Positions 14,021 through 20,681 of a DNA stretch of 20,681 nt are shown piece after piece. The stretch spans positions 1-20,681 of the forward strand of contig JAEVZY010000130.1 in NCBI GenBank assembly GCA_023392035.1. Direction: 5' to 3'. Made by a program: the position numbers and the translations under genes. This DNA is from Pseudomonadota bacterium (lineage in GTDB: Bacteria; Pseudomonadota; Gammaproteobacteria; Burkholderiales; Burkholderiaceae_D). Position 1 is the first letter of the stretch. The number at the start of each line of letters is the position of its first letter. The notes beneath the pieces are model-generated. The model saw nothing but the letters and a program-made list of their open reading frames with translations, made no database searches and was not told the origin of the DNA.

Positions 14021-15715
14021 TCAGATTCCTTCGCCGTGCTCCACCAGCAGCTGAACCTTGGTGTTGCCATTGAATTCATTCAAATCCAGCCGGTAAGCCA
14101 GGCGCGCGCGCGAGGGCAGGGCATCGACATGGTTGAACCAGATGGCGTCCAGCTTGCGCCCCTTGCGCTCCAGCAGCAGCTTCAGATGCTTGTCCTTCAA
14201 CACCCGCTGCGACAGCACCACGAACTCATCGCAAAACAGGGGCGCTGGAAAACCCTGGCCCCAGACCTGGGCGTCCAGCAAGGCGATGAACTGCGGCGTG
14301 AAGCAATCGTCGGGCAGCGGGCCATCGGTTTCCACCACTCTTTGCAATTGAGCGGAGTTCAGCCAGCTTTGGCCGACCGCTTCGAAGGCGTGGGTAAAGC
14401 CTTCGAACTTGTCCGAATCCAGGCTCAAGCCGGCCGCCATGGCGTGGCCGCCGAAGCGCGAGATGAGGCTGGGCGCGCGCTTGGAGACCAGATCCAGCGC
14501 ATCGCGCAAATGAAAGCCCGCGATCGATCGTCCCGAGCCGCGCAGGCTGCCGTCGTCGGCCGGCGCAAAGGTGATGGTCGGACGATGGAATTTGTCTTTC
14601 AGGCGCGAGGCGACAATCCCGATCACGCCCTGGTGCCAGCTGGCATCGAACAGGCACAGCGTGTGGCGATCCTGTGCCTGGAATCGGTCCAGCGCCAGCA
14701 GGGCGGTGTCCTGCATCTCGGATTCGATGCTGCGCCGTTCGCGGTTCATGGCGTCCAGCTGCTGCGCCAGGGCCCAGGCTTCTTCCTCGCTGTCGCTCAG
14801 CAGGCAGGCGATGCCGAGCGACATGTCGGCCAGGCGGCCGGCGGCGTTCAGGCGCGGGCCGAGCCCGAAGCCCAGATCGAAAGGCGAAGCCTGGCGCGGT
14901 TCGCGCGCCGCCACCCGGAACAGCGCCGCCACGCCCGGCTGCATGCGGCCCTGGCGAATGCGGCGCAAGCCCTGGGCCACCAGCACGCGGTTGTTGGCAT
15001 CCAGTTTCACTACGTCGGCCACCGTGCCCAGCGCCACCAGATCGAGCAGATTGTCCAGCCGCGGCTGGGTTTCGGCGCTATAGCGGCCGCGCTGGCGCAA
15101 TTCTGCCCGCAGCGCCAGCAGCACATAGAACATCACCCCCACGCCGGCCAGGTTTTTGCTGGCGAAGCCGCAGCCCGGCTGGTTGGGATTGACGATCACG
15201 TCGGCGGCGGGCAGGCGCTCGCCCGGCAGGTGATGGTCCGTGATCAGCACCTGCATGCCGCGCCGCTGCGCTTCTTCCACGCCTTCGATGCTGGCAATGC
15301 CGTTGTCGACGGTGACGATGATGTCCGGCTGCTTTTGCGCGGCCACCAGTTCGACGATGGCCGGTGTCAGCCCATAGCCGTATTCGAAACGGTTGGGGAC
15401 GATGTAATCGACTTGCGCGCCCATCATGCGCAAGCCGCGCAGCGCCACGGCGCAGGCGGTGGCGCCATCGCAATCGTAGTCGGCCACCACGGTCATCTTG
15501 CGTTGGGCGGCGATGGCGTCGGCCAGGAATTGTGCGGCCTTCTGCAGATGCAGCATGGCGCCCGGCGGCTGCAGGGAATTCAATTCGCTCGACAATTGCG
15601 CGGCATCGCTCAAACCGCGCGCCGCCATCAAACGCGCCAGGACCGGATGCAGGCCGGCCTGGCGCAGCATTTCCGCCTGACGCAGCGGCACGGTGCGTTC
15701 GCTGATGCGGGTCAT
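14021..15715 (-). CDS. recJ: Single-stranded-DNA-specific 5'-3' exonuclease RecJ
   Basis: DHH-superfamily, Mn-dependent exonuclease of 564 residues (E. coli 577) used in recombinational and mismatch repair. Phosphoesterase motifs are DYDCDG (79-84), VDNGI (136-140), TDHH (159-162) and LVALGTVADVV; the DHHA1 region carries RGSGRSIAGFHLRDAL and FGGHAMAAGLSL, followed by the OB domain. I chose the ATG at 15715 because it gives the family start (MTRISERTV...LRQAEMLRQAG) and has GAGGA about 10 bases upstream. The frame is open for another 147 codons upstream, but that is the shadow of the preceding gene. Its ATG overlaps the stop of that gene as ATGA, implying translational coupling. prfB follows after 62 bases. 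Confidence 0.96.
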   Translation of the reverse strand: MTRISERTVPLRQAEMLRQAGLHPVLARLMAARGLSDAAQLSSELNSLQPPGAMLHLQKAAQFLADAIAAQRKMTVVADYDCDGATACAVALRGLRMMGAQVDYIVPNRFEYGYGLTPAIVELVAAQKQPDIIVTVDNGIASIEGVEEAQRRGMQVLITDHHLPGERLPAADVIVNPNQPGCGFASKNLAGVGVMFYVLLALRAELRQRGRYSAETQPRLDNLLDLVALGTVADVVKLDANNRVLVAQGLRRIRQGRMQPGVAALFRVAAREPRQASPFDLGFGLGPRLNAAGRLADMSLGIACLLSDSEEEAWALAQQLDAMNRERRSIESEMQDTALLALDRFQAQDRHTLCLFDASWHQGVIGIVASRLKDKFHRPTITFAPADDGSLRGSGRSIAGFHLRDALDLVSKRAPSLISRFGGHAMAAGLSLDSDKFEGFTHAFEAVGQSWLNSAQLQRVVETDGPLPDDCFTPQFIALLDAQVWGQGFPAPLFCDEFVVLSQRVLKDKHLKLLLERKGRKLDAIWFNHVDALPSRARLAYRLDLNEFNGNTKVQLLVEHGEGI

Positions 15716-16719
15716 GCCGGCTGGTCCTCGCGTGGGATATTCAGGCTGCCCAGGGTCGGGCGGCGCCAGAATTTTTTCAGGGCGAGGCGGCTGCAGTCGG
15801 CTTGCAGCACTTGGCGGTCGTCGGCCAGCAGCAGTCGCAGCTGCGTCAGGCGGCCCGATTTCAGATCCTGCAATGCGGGCGCGAACAAGTTTTGCTCCGC
15901 TTCCTGCATCGCTTGCAGCCAGCGGCCCCAGTCGCCCGCCAGCGCCGCGGAGGACAAGCCGTCGAACACCTGCAGGCCGTTGTCGCCGGGACCTGTCGCG
16001 GGCCAATCCGCCGCCGGCAAAAAGGCGGCCAGCGCCTGCGGCTTGGTCGAGGGCGCGGCGCCATCGTCGGCCCTGGCATTCCAGCACCACAGCGCATTCA
16101 CCGGCTTGTGACCGGCCCGCTCGCGCGCCTCGTTCACCGCATGGCTGTGCCAGCACATCTGCACTTCATTGTGGATGCGGCGCCAGGCGCGTTCGCCTTC
16201 GCCCTTCGGCATCCAGATGTCGATGTTGTGGCCGACCGCCATGTCGGGCGCGCTGGTTTCCAGTTCACGCAAGGCATCGGCACGCAAGAACCAGAGGCGG
16301 GCATTGCCCCAGACCAGTTCCATGCCCGTTTCGGCAAACAGCGGCGCAGCGGTGGCAAACAGTTCGCGCGACTCGGGCTCGGACAGCGGCAAATGGCGCA
16401 GGTCGGTCAACACCAGGTGGTCACGCGCGATATGAAAATGAGCCGGCTGCAGGATGAAACAGCTGCCCGCCTGCTTGGGCAGCCCCAGCGCCTGCATGGC
16501 CGCCAGCGCCACATCGGCGATCTGCGCGGCCTGCCCCATGCGGCCCAGGAGCCAGGCCTGGTGCGGCAATACGTGCGCATAGGGATCGGCCGCCAGATGG
16601 CGGAGGCTAGCCTGGCCGAGCAGGGTGGCGAGCGCCGGTGCATGCATTTGGCGCAGCAGGTCTTTGGCCAGTTCGGGCGGCGGCAGCCCGAAGGGCAGGA
16701 TCAATTCAGAAGAGGGCAT
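15712..16719 (-). CDS. Conserved protein of the group annotated as phosphoglycerate-mutase-like
   Basis: A 335-residue soluble protein. I recall betaproteobacterial homologues labelled cofactor-independent phosphoglycerate mutase or regulatory protein, but I see no iPGM metal-binding or catalytic-serine motifs, so the label should not be taken as function. Conserved-looking blocks are GHNIDIWMPKG (about 163-173) and NEVQMCWHSHAVNEARE (about 184-200), followed by VNALWCWN. His, Cys and Trp in the second block could form an active or metal site. I chose the ATG at 16719 (MPSSELILPFGL); an upstream frame to 16836 adds 39 low-quality residues. The Shine-Dalgarno is weak. Its stop overlaps the recJ start by 4 bases, so it heads the recJ-prfB-lysS block. 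It is divergent from the ABC transporter operon. Confidence 0.75.
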   Translation of the reverse strand: MPSSELILPFGLPPPELAKDLLRQMHAPALATLLGQASLRHLAADPYAHVLPHQAWLLGRMGQAAQIADVALAAMQALGLPKQAGSCFILQPAHFHIARDHLVLTDLRHLPLSEPESRELFATAAPLFAETGMELVWGNARLWFLRADALRELETSAPDMAVGHNIDIWMPKGEGERAWRRIHNEVQMCWHSHAVNEARERAGHKPVNALWCWNARADDGAAPSTKPQALAAFLPAADWPATGPGDNGLQVFDGLSSAALAGDWGRWLQAMQEAEQNLFAPALQDLKSGRLTQLRLLLADDRQVLQADCSRLALKKFWRRPTLGSLNIPREDQPA

Positions 16720-16797
16720 CCCGGCATTGTAGTGATGTCCGGCGGCGCCAGCCGCAATTTGGCGCTGCCTTCTGCGGGGGCTTGTGGAAAACCGCAG

Positions 16798-16812
16798 GCA
16801 CCGGACTGGTGC
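16798..16812. promoter_or_regulatory. Putative NtrC-binding enhancer site
   Basis: GCACC-GGACT-GGTGC is a perfect 5-base inverted repeat with a 5-base spacer, the same form as the E. coli glnA NtrC sites (GCACC-N5-GGTGC). Its centre is about 105 bases upstream of the start predicted for the sigma-54 promoter at 16883-16900, the usual distance for an NtrC enhancer. Confidence 0.65.
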
Positions 16813-16829
16813 GTACGCCGCACTGCAAA

Positions 16830-16859
16830 TTGACAATACCGTCCAATCACTTGTACTTT
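16830..16859 (+). promoter_or_regulatory. Possible weak sigma-70 promoter of the ABC operon
   Basis: TTGACA (16830-16835) is a perfect -35. The best -10 at 18 bases is TACTTT (16854-16859), only 3/6. It could give basal expression besides the sigma-54 promoter, or be coincidental. Confidence 0.3.
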
Positions 16860-16882
16860 TAGATACTCAGTGTGCTGAACGG

Positions 16883-16900
16883 TTGGCACCGGTCTTGCAT
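16883..16900 (+). promoter_or_regulatory. Sigma-54 (RpoN) -24/-12 promoter of the ABC transporter operon
   Basis: TTGGCACCGGTCTTGCAT contains the invariant GG (16885-16886) and GC (16897-16898) exactly 10 bases apart, in the TTGGCAC...TTGCA context of the RpoN consensus. The predicted start is near 16910, giving a leader of about 46 bases to the ATG at 16956. Such promoters need an AAA+ activator; an NtrC-like palindrome sits upstream. Confidence 0.8.
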
Positions 16901-16955
16901 ACGGTTTCGCAAAACGATTTGGAAATACTCTCAACCCCCATCCAGGAGTCATCCG

Positions 16956-17972
16956 ATGTCCCCCGTGAAAGCACTTTTTGGCGCAGCGATCGCCAGCCTT
17001 GCCATGGCCTTGACTGCGCCGGTCTCGGCGCAGAATCTCGACAAACTGAAAGTCCGGCTGGACTGGACGCCTTGGGGTGTGCAGGCGCCTTTCCACCTCG
17101 CCATGCAAAAAGGCTGGTACAAGCAGGCCGGCCTGGATGTCAGCCTGGAAGATGGCAATGGATCGGTCACCACGGTGCAACTGGTGGGCTCGAGCGACCA
17201 GTTTGACGTTGGCCATGCCGCGCTGGCGCCGATGATGATCGCCCGCGACAAGGGCCTGCCGGTGAAAGCCGTCGCCGTGTTTGCGCGCCAATCCGACGTT
17301 GGCCTGCTGGTTCCGCAAGGCGCCGGCATCAAGGGCCCGAAAGACCTGAAAGGCAAGAAGATCGCCTATACCACCGGCTCGCTGGAAGCGCCCTTCATTG
17401 ACGCCTTCCTGGCTTCCGGCGGCTTGAAGCGCAGCGATGTGGAACTGGTCAGCGTGGACGCCGCCGGCAAGGCCGCCACCTACGCCGCCGGCCGTACCGA
17501 CGCCGCCTTCTCCTCCGTGCCGTTCTTCCTGCCGGTGGTGTCCGCCACCCGGCCTTCGGAAAGCATCCTGTTCGCCCAGGCCGGCTTGCACATGCCCAGC
17601 TTCGGCCTGTTCGCTTCGGAAGAGAAGATCAAGGCCAAGCGTGATGCGCTGACCCGCTTTGCCAGCATCACCGCCGGCGCCTGGCAATACATCTTCGATG
17701 GTCACCAGGATGAAGCGGTGGACGCCATCGTCGCCCAGCGTCCGCAAGCCAAGCTCGACAAGAAAGTCTTGCGCGGCCAGATCGATGCCTTGAAGCCGCA
17801 CCTGAACTCGGCCAATTCGGCCGGCCAGCCGGTGGGCGTGAATATGGAGAAGGATTGGGCTGAAGCGGTCAAGACCCTGGTTTCGGCCAATGTCATCAAG
17901 GCCGGCGCCGATCCCAAGTCGTTCTACGAGCCGAACATGGTTCGTCCGGACGTGTTCAAGAAACTGAAATAA
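16956..17972 (+). CDS. ABC transporter periplasmic binding protein, NMT1/THI5-SsuA-like
   Basis: A 338-residue periplasmic solute receptor. A Sec signal peptide (MSPVKALFG, hydrophobic core, cleavage after VSA-25) precedes a type-II binding-protein fold. KVRLDWTPWGVQAPFHLAMQKGWYKQAGLDV is not a single motif but a run with the WTPW...GWYK..GLDV pattern of the NMT1/THI5 group; FDVGHAALAPMMIARDKGLPVKAVAVF and DLKGKKIAYTTGS are also typical. Relatives bind sulfonates, nitrate, pyrimidine precursors or riboflavin-like compounds; the motif does not decide which. I chose ATG 16956 because AGGAG (16944-16948) lies 7 bases upstream and it yields a clean signal peptide; the frame back to 16872 adds residues inside the promoter. 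The sigma-54/NtrC arrangement suggests a nitrogen source. Confidence 0.88.
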   Translation: MSPVKALFGAAIASLAMALTAPVSAQNLDKLKVRLDWTPWGVQAPFHLAMQKGWYKQAGLDVSLEDGNGSVTTVQLVGSSDQFDVGHAALAPMMIARDKGLPVKAVAVFARQSDVGLLVPQGAGIKGPKDLKGKKIAYTTGSLEAPFIDAFLASGGLKRSDVELVSVDAAGKAATYAAGRTDAAFSSVPFFLPVVSATRPSESILFAQAGLHMPSFGLFASEEKIKAKRDALTRFASITAGAWQYIFDGHQDEAVDAIVAQRPQAKLDKKVLRGQIDALKPHLNSANSAGQPVGVNMEKDWAEAVKTLVSANVIKAGADPKSFYEPNMVRPDVFKKLK

Positions 17973-17995
17973 GCGGCAAGGGACCAGGCAGCAAC

Positions 17996-18778
17996 ATGAG
18001 TCAAGCGGCAGTCAGCGCGAAAGGCGTCAAGAAAAAATACCCGGGGGAGAGCGGCGTGCTTGCGCTGCAGGATGTCACGCTGGACATCCGGCCCGGGGAG
18101 TTCCTATCCATCCTCGGGCCCTCCGGTTGTGGCAAGAGCACTTTCCTGCGCTGCGTCGCAGGATTGGAAGAAGCCAGCGGCGGCGAGCTGCTGGTGCAGG
18201 GCCAGCCGGTGTCGGGCCCGCCCGACAATATCGGCATGGTGTTCCAGCGCGATGCGTTGCTGGAATGGCGCACGGTGGAAAAGAACGTGATGCTTCCGGT
18301 GGAGTTCAAGAAGAAGCGTGCCGCCGATTACCAGGAAAAAATGCGCGGGCTTTTGAAGCTGGCCGGCTTGCAGGATTTCAGCAAGAGCTATCCCTCACAG
18401 CTTTCCGGCGGCATGCGCCAGCGCGCGTCGATCTGCCGCGCGCTGATTGACGATCCGGCGCTGCTTCTGATGGATGAACCCTTCGGTGCGCTCGACGCCC
18501 TGACGCGCGACCAGATGAACGTGGAATTGCAGCGCATCTGGATGGAAACCAACAATACCGTATTGTTCGTAACGCACGGCATTGCGGAAGCGGTGTTCCT
18601 GGGCGACCGGGTGGTGGTGTTCTCGCCGCGCCCCGGCAAGATTGCCGAGATCATCGATATCGACTTGCCGCGTCCGCGCAAGCTGTCCGTGCGTGAAACG
18701 CCGGAATTCGGCCAATACACGCGCCGCATCCGCACCCTGTTCGAAGAAATGGGTTTGCTCGACGAGGGTGGCCACTGA
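17996..18778 (+). CDS. ABC transporter ATP-binding protein (nitrate/sulfonate/taurine type)
   Basis: A 260-residue cytoplasmic ATPase of the SsuB/TauB/NrtD group that powers uptake. Walker A is GPSGCGKST (41-49), the Q-loop FQRD has Q84, the signature LSGGMRQRASICRAL starts at 136, Walker B is LLLMDEPFGALD with D160/E161, and the switch histidine is H194 in FVTHGIAEAV. All catalytic residues are intact. The first residues (MSQAAVSAKGVKKKYPGESG) form the usual A-loop strand. It starts 23 bases after the binding-protein gene and ends in a TGATG overlap with the permease, so coupling is likely. Confidence 0.92.
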   Translation: MSQAAVSAKGVKKKYPGESGVLALQDVTLDIRPGEFLSILGPSGCGKSTFLRCVAGLEEASGGELLVQGQPVSGPPDNIGMVFQRDALLEWRTVEKNVMLPVEFKKKRAADYQEKMRGLLKLAGLQDFSKSYPSQLSGGMRQRASICRALIDDPALLLMDEPFGALDALTRDQMNVELQRIWMETNNTVLFVTHGIAEAVFLGDRVVVFSPRPGKIAEIIDIDLPRPRKLSVRETPEFGQYTRRIRTLFEEMGLLDEGGH

Positions 18779-19542
18779 TGAAAAAATTCGTCCTCAAACA
18801 ACACCAGGGCGTGGTGGCGCTGTTGTCCTTCATTGCCGTGCTGGTGATCTGGGAAGCGTTGGTGAACCTGCTCAAGGTGCGTCCCATCATGCTGCCGCCG
18901 CCTTCGGCCATCTTCAAGGAGTTGATGTCCGAGCCGATGTGGTACCTGGGCCATACCTGGTACACCTTTCTCACCACCATGGCCGGCTTTCTGCTGTCGG
19001 TGGTGATCGGGGTGGTGATCGCCATGCTGCTGGTGGGGTCGCGCTTCTTCGAGAGCGCGGTCTATCCGCTGATCATCGCCATGAACAGCGTGCCCAAGGT
19101 AGCGATTGCGCCGCTGTTCGTGATCTGGCTCGGCACCGGCGCCGAGCCGAAGATCGCGATTGCTTTCCTGATCGCGGTGTTCGCCATCATCGTCGATACC
19201 GTGCATGGCTTGCGCTCGGTGCCCAACGACATTCTGGACATGGGCCGGGTGTTGAAGGGTTCCACCCTGGACTTCTTCTTCAAGGTGCGCCTGCCCTGCG
19301 CCTTGCCGTCGATCCTGACCGGCATGAAGGTGGCGATTTCGCTGGCGCTGGTGGGCGCGATCGTGGGCGAATTCGTGTCTTCGCAGCAGGGCCTGGGCTA
19401 CGTCATCATGAGCGCCCAGGGCACCTTCGACACGGCACGCGTGTTCGCCGCCATGTTCCTGCTTTCCATCATGGGCATTGTGCTGTTCGGCGCGCTGGCA
19501 TGGCTGGAGAAGCATGCCACGCCGTGGCGGCGGCACGACTGA
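18778..19542 (+). CDS. ABC transporter permease (SsuC/TauC type)
   Basis: A 254-residue inner-membrane permease of the BPD_transp_1 family with about six hydrophobic segments, the first at about 12-31. PIMLPPPSAIFKEL after TM1 is the signature found in nitrate/sulfonate/taurine permeases. The EAA loop that docks on the ATPase is about NDILDMGRVLKGSTLDFFFKVRLPCALPS split over TM4-5, and the downstream GEFVSSQQGLGYVI is also typical. A single permease gene means it works as a homodimer. The ATG overlaps the stop of the ATPase gene by one base (TGATG). Last gene of the operon. Confidence 0.92.
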   Translation: MKKFVLKQHQGVVALLSFIAVLVIWEALVNLLKVRPIMLPPPSAIFKELMSEPMWYLGHTWYTFLTTMAGFLLSVVIGVVIAMLLVGSRFFESAVYPLIIAMNSVPKVAIAPLFVIWLGTGAEPKIAIAFLIAVFAIIVDTVHGLRSVPNDILDMGRVLKGSTLDFFFKVRLPCALPSILTGMKVAISLALVGAIVGEFVSSQQGLGYVIMSAQGTFDTARVFAAMFLLSIMGIVLFGALAWLEKHATPWRRHD

Positions 19543-19558
19543 AAATCGTAGTACGAAT

Positions 19559-19586
19559 GGCGGGCCGGCCAGGGGTCGGCACCGCC
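19559..19586. terminator. Hairpin between convergent permease and small hypothetical gene
   Basis: GGCGGGCCG (19559-19567) pairs with CGGC-A-CCGCC (19577-19586), 9 pairs with a single bulged A and a 9-base loop. It fills most of the 45-base gap between two convergent stops. No U-tract is seen, so termination is plausible but uncertain. Confidence 0.4.
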
Positions 19587-19587
19587 G

Positions 19588-19806
19588 CTACAAATTCCCC
19601 AACAGGTGGTGGGCGAGGTCCTTCGCTTCAGCCAGCGCGCCATCACGCGTATCCGAGACATTCACCGCCCGGTGCATGATTTGCTGCTCGTGGGCCGGGC
19701 CGCCTTCATGGAAAAGCAGTACGACGCCCTGGTATTTTCCGCTGGCCAATTCCTCGTAATCCACTTGGGCTTTCCATTTTCCGCTGTGGTAAGTGGCTCT
19801 CGTCAT
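19588..19806 (-). CDS. Small conserved-looking hypothetical protein (72 residues)
   Basis: I do not recognise a family. The sequence MTRATYHSGKWKAQVDYEE, then KYQGVVLLFHEGGPAHEQQ, ending in KDLAHHLLGNL suggests an alternating beta strand/short helix domain without signal peptide or membrane segment. It contains several His residues but no Cys. The ATG at 19806 has an AGAGG-like Shine-Dalgarno about 6 bases upstream; the same frame is open for another 79 codons upstream, but that stretch is low-complexity Arg/Ala/Pro and looks non-coding. It is convergent with the permease and divergent from the dodecin gene. Confidence 0.6.
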   Translation of the reverse strand: MTRATYHSGKWKAQVDYEELASGKYQGVVLLFHEGGPAHEQQIMHRAVNVSDTRDGALAEAKDLAHHLLGNL

Positions 19807-20054
19807 GATCGCCTCTTCATTGCGGCTGCGCACGGCCCGTCCGCTGCGGACGCATAGCGCATTCAAAGTCGAGATGAGACTGGGCGCTGGCCGAGCCGGT
19901 TCCTGAAGCCGCATTGCCTTCGCGGGTCCCCAAGCCGGGTTGATATGGCTCACAGCGCCGCCGCGGCCCCTTCCTATGATGGGGTGGGGCCGGCCCGCGC
20001 AAGCCTGCAAGCCGGCAAGGCAACAACAGGAAGAACAATGCAAGGAGAGAGCTC

Positions 20055-20258
20055 ATGTCCAGCGTGGTGAAGGTGATCGAAATCCTGGCGGAATCGCCGA
20101 AGAGCTGGGAGGATGCCGCGGCCAAGGCAGTCGCCAAGGCCGGTGAGAGCGTACACGGCATCCGCTCGATCTATATCAAGAATCTCGAAGCACAAGTCGA
20201 CAACAACAAAATCACCAATTACCGGATCAACGCCAAGGTGTCGTTCAAGGTCGATTGA
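20055..20258 (+). CDS. Dodecin-family protein lacking the flavin-stacking Trp and Gln
   Basis: A 67-residue protein matching dodecin, a small beta-alpha-beta-beta protein that forms dodecamers and stores or buffers flavins. Recognisable parts are VVKVIEILAESPKSWEDAA (strand and helix), AKAGESVHGIRSIYIKNLEA and NKITNYRINAKVSFKVD (strands). In flavin-binding dodecins a Trp after the helix (W36 in Halobacterium) and a downstream Gln stack on the isoalloxazine. By my alignment these are S38 and R57 here; the only Trp, W18, is in the helix. Flavin binding is thus uncertain. AAGGAG is 7 bases before the ATG. It is monocistronic, and divergent from the 72-residue gene. Confidence 0.88.
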   Translation: MSSVVKVIEILAESPKSWEDAAAKAVAKAGESVHGIRSIYIKNLEAQVDNNKITNYRINAKVSFKVD

Positions 20259-20317
20259 GCAGAACGCGGGCTGGCAAGGCCTCCAGGGAAGCTGCGAGAT
20301 GGGTCTTGGCACCTCTG

Positions 20318-20681
20318 CTAGGCGCTTGCGGCCCAGCGCTTGCGCAGGGCCGCGGCATACTTGCCGATCATTCGGCGCATGAGGCTCACGCCATCCTCGC
20401 TAGACCGAGGTTCGCCAAATACGCGGGCAGGGAAGTTGAGATTCTTCTGGATCGCCCAGATGTCGTCGTGGCGCTCTGGCGGAAAAATCTGCGCCGGGTT
20501 GCCGACGGCCACCCAGCCGATCGGTACGGTGGTGTCCTCTTCCAGCACAGTGTCGATGTGCACCACTCCGTTGATGCGCACTTCGGACCACCTCTTGAGC
20601 GTTGCGCCATTGAAGACGGACGCGCCGGTGGCGATGAAAACTTCGTCTTCGACGGTACAGCCTGTCAGGTGTGTGTGCGGT
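20318..20681 (-). CDS. Left-handed beta-helix (hexapeptide/gamma-carbonic-anhydrase-like) protein, C-terminal part
   Basis: The frame enters from the right edge and ends with TAG at 20320-20318; 120 residues are visible. The PHTHLTGCTVEDEVFIATGASVF stretch with VPIGWVAVGNPAQIFPPERHDDIW downstream has the repeated hexapeptide pattern of trimeric left-handed beta-helix proteins. HTHLTGCTVED resembles the metal-binding region of gamma-carbonic-anhydrase-like proteins, which use three His; one of these may be outside the window. The C-terminal helix (SEDGVSLMRRMIGKYAAALRKRW) is usual. The apparent GTG start at 20581 is internal and should not be used. Enzyme activity (carbonic anhydrase versus acyltransferase) cannot be decided. 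Confidence 0.75.
   Translation of the reverse strand, partial: PHTHLTGCTVEDEVFIATGASVFNGATLKRWSEVRINGVVHIDTVLEEDTTVPIGWVAVGNPAQIFPPERHDDIWAIQKNLNFPARVFGEPRSSEDGVSLMRRMIGKYAAALRKRWAASA

Noticed and set aside
14036..16111. A 691-codon open frame on the + strand antisense to recJ and the upstream gene
   Set aside because: It lies opposite two well-supported genes, has no recognisable motif, and its residue make-up (Gln/His/Arg/Ala-rich) is the usual antisense shadow in GC-rich DNA.
15716..16156. N-terminal extension of RecJ by 147 residues
   Set aside because: The extension is an Arg/Ala/Gly-rich shadow of the upstream gene; the family start is the ATG at 15715 with its own Shine-Dalgarno.
16726..16757. 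TACAAT (- strand) as the -10 of the phosphoglycerate-mutase-like gene
   Set aside because: It would start transcription at the ATG itself (leaderless), and the only -35-like TTGCGG lies at an unfavourable 20-base spacing.
16720..16955. Thiamine-pyrophosphate riboswitch upstream of the NMT1/THI5-like binding protein
   Set aside because: No CUGAGA/THI-box core or matching stems are visible, and the sigma-54 promoter places the mRNA start about 46 bases before the ATG, too short for a TPP aptamer.
20382..20681. GTG at 20581 as start of an 87-residue protein
   Set aside because: The frame continues without a stop to the window edge and upstream residues fit the same beta-helix repeat; it is a truncated larger gene.

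Overview
The window looks like a chromosomal segment of a GC-rich betaproteobacterium, most likely Burkholderiales and perhaps Oxalobacteraceae (Herbaspirillum/Janthinobacterium/Collimonas-like). This assignment is an inference from protein resemblance, from the complete iscRSUA-hscBA-fdx-iscX order and from the recJ-prfB-lysS linkage; no rRNA or other taxonomic marker is present. I found no tRNA, rRNA, CRISPR array, insertion sequence or phage gene.

Left part (1-6.7 kb): the tail of an unidentified gene and a uracil-DNA-glycosylase-like gene whose catalytic motif is degenerate. They are followed by a full ISC iron-sulfur cluster operon on the + strand. Its promoter is overlapped by two tandem matches to the IscR type-1 operator, so the operon is very probably autoregulated by [Fe-S]-IscR. 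IscS supplies sulfur, IscU is the scaffold, IscA a carrier, HscB/HscA release the cluster through the LPPVK motif of IscU, Fdx supplies electrons and IscX tunes IscS. Two small hairpins follow iscX.

Middle (6.8-11.3 kb): an accessory-looking stretch. It has a Ser-Asp-His lipase/esterase-like protein and, convergent to it across a strong hairpin, a membrane-anchored, proline-rich glycine-zipper protein. Next comes a 602-residue orphan protein whose DNA is visibly less GC-rich than its surroundings. The orphan is hydrophilic, lysine-rich, has a poly-threonine linker and repeated Ser-Pro-x-Lys motifs, and is the least explained gene here.

Right-middle (11.3-16.7 kb, - strand): a translation/repair block transcribed as [phosphoglycerate-mutase-like protein]-recJ-prfB-lysS. 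The first two genes overlap as ATGA. prfB carries the classic autoregulatory +1 frameshift site, so the true RF2 is 367 residues across two frames.

Right end (16.7-20.7 kb): a three-gene ABC importer operon (NMT1/THI5-like binding protein, ATPase, permease). It lies behind a near-perfect sigma-54 promoter with an NtrC-type palindrome about 105 bp upstream of the expected start, which points to induction under nitrogen limitation and a nitrogenous substrate. It is followed by a 72-residue hypothetical protein on the - strand, a dodecin that lacks the usual flavin-stacking residues, and the C-terminal part of a left-handed beta-helix (hexapeptide/gamma-carbonic-anhydrase-like) protein running off the window.
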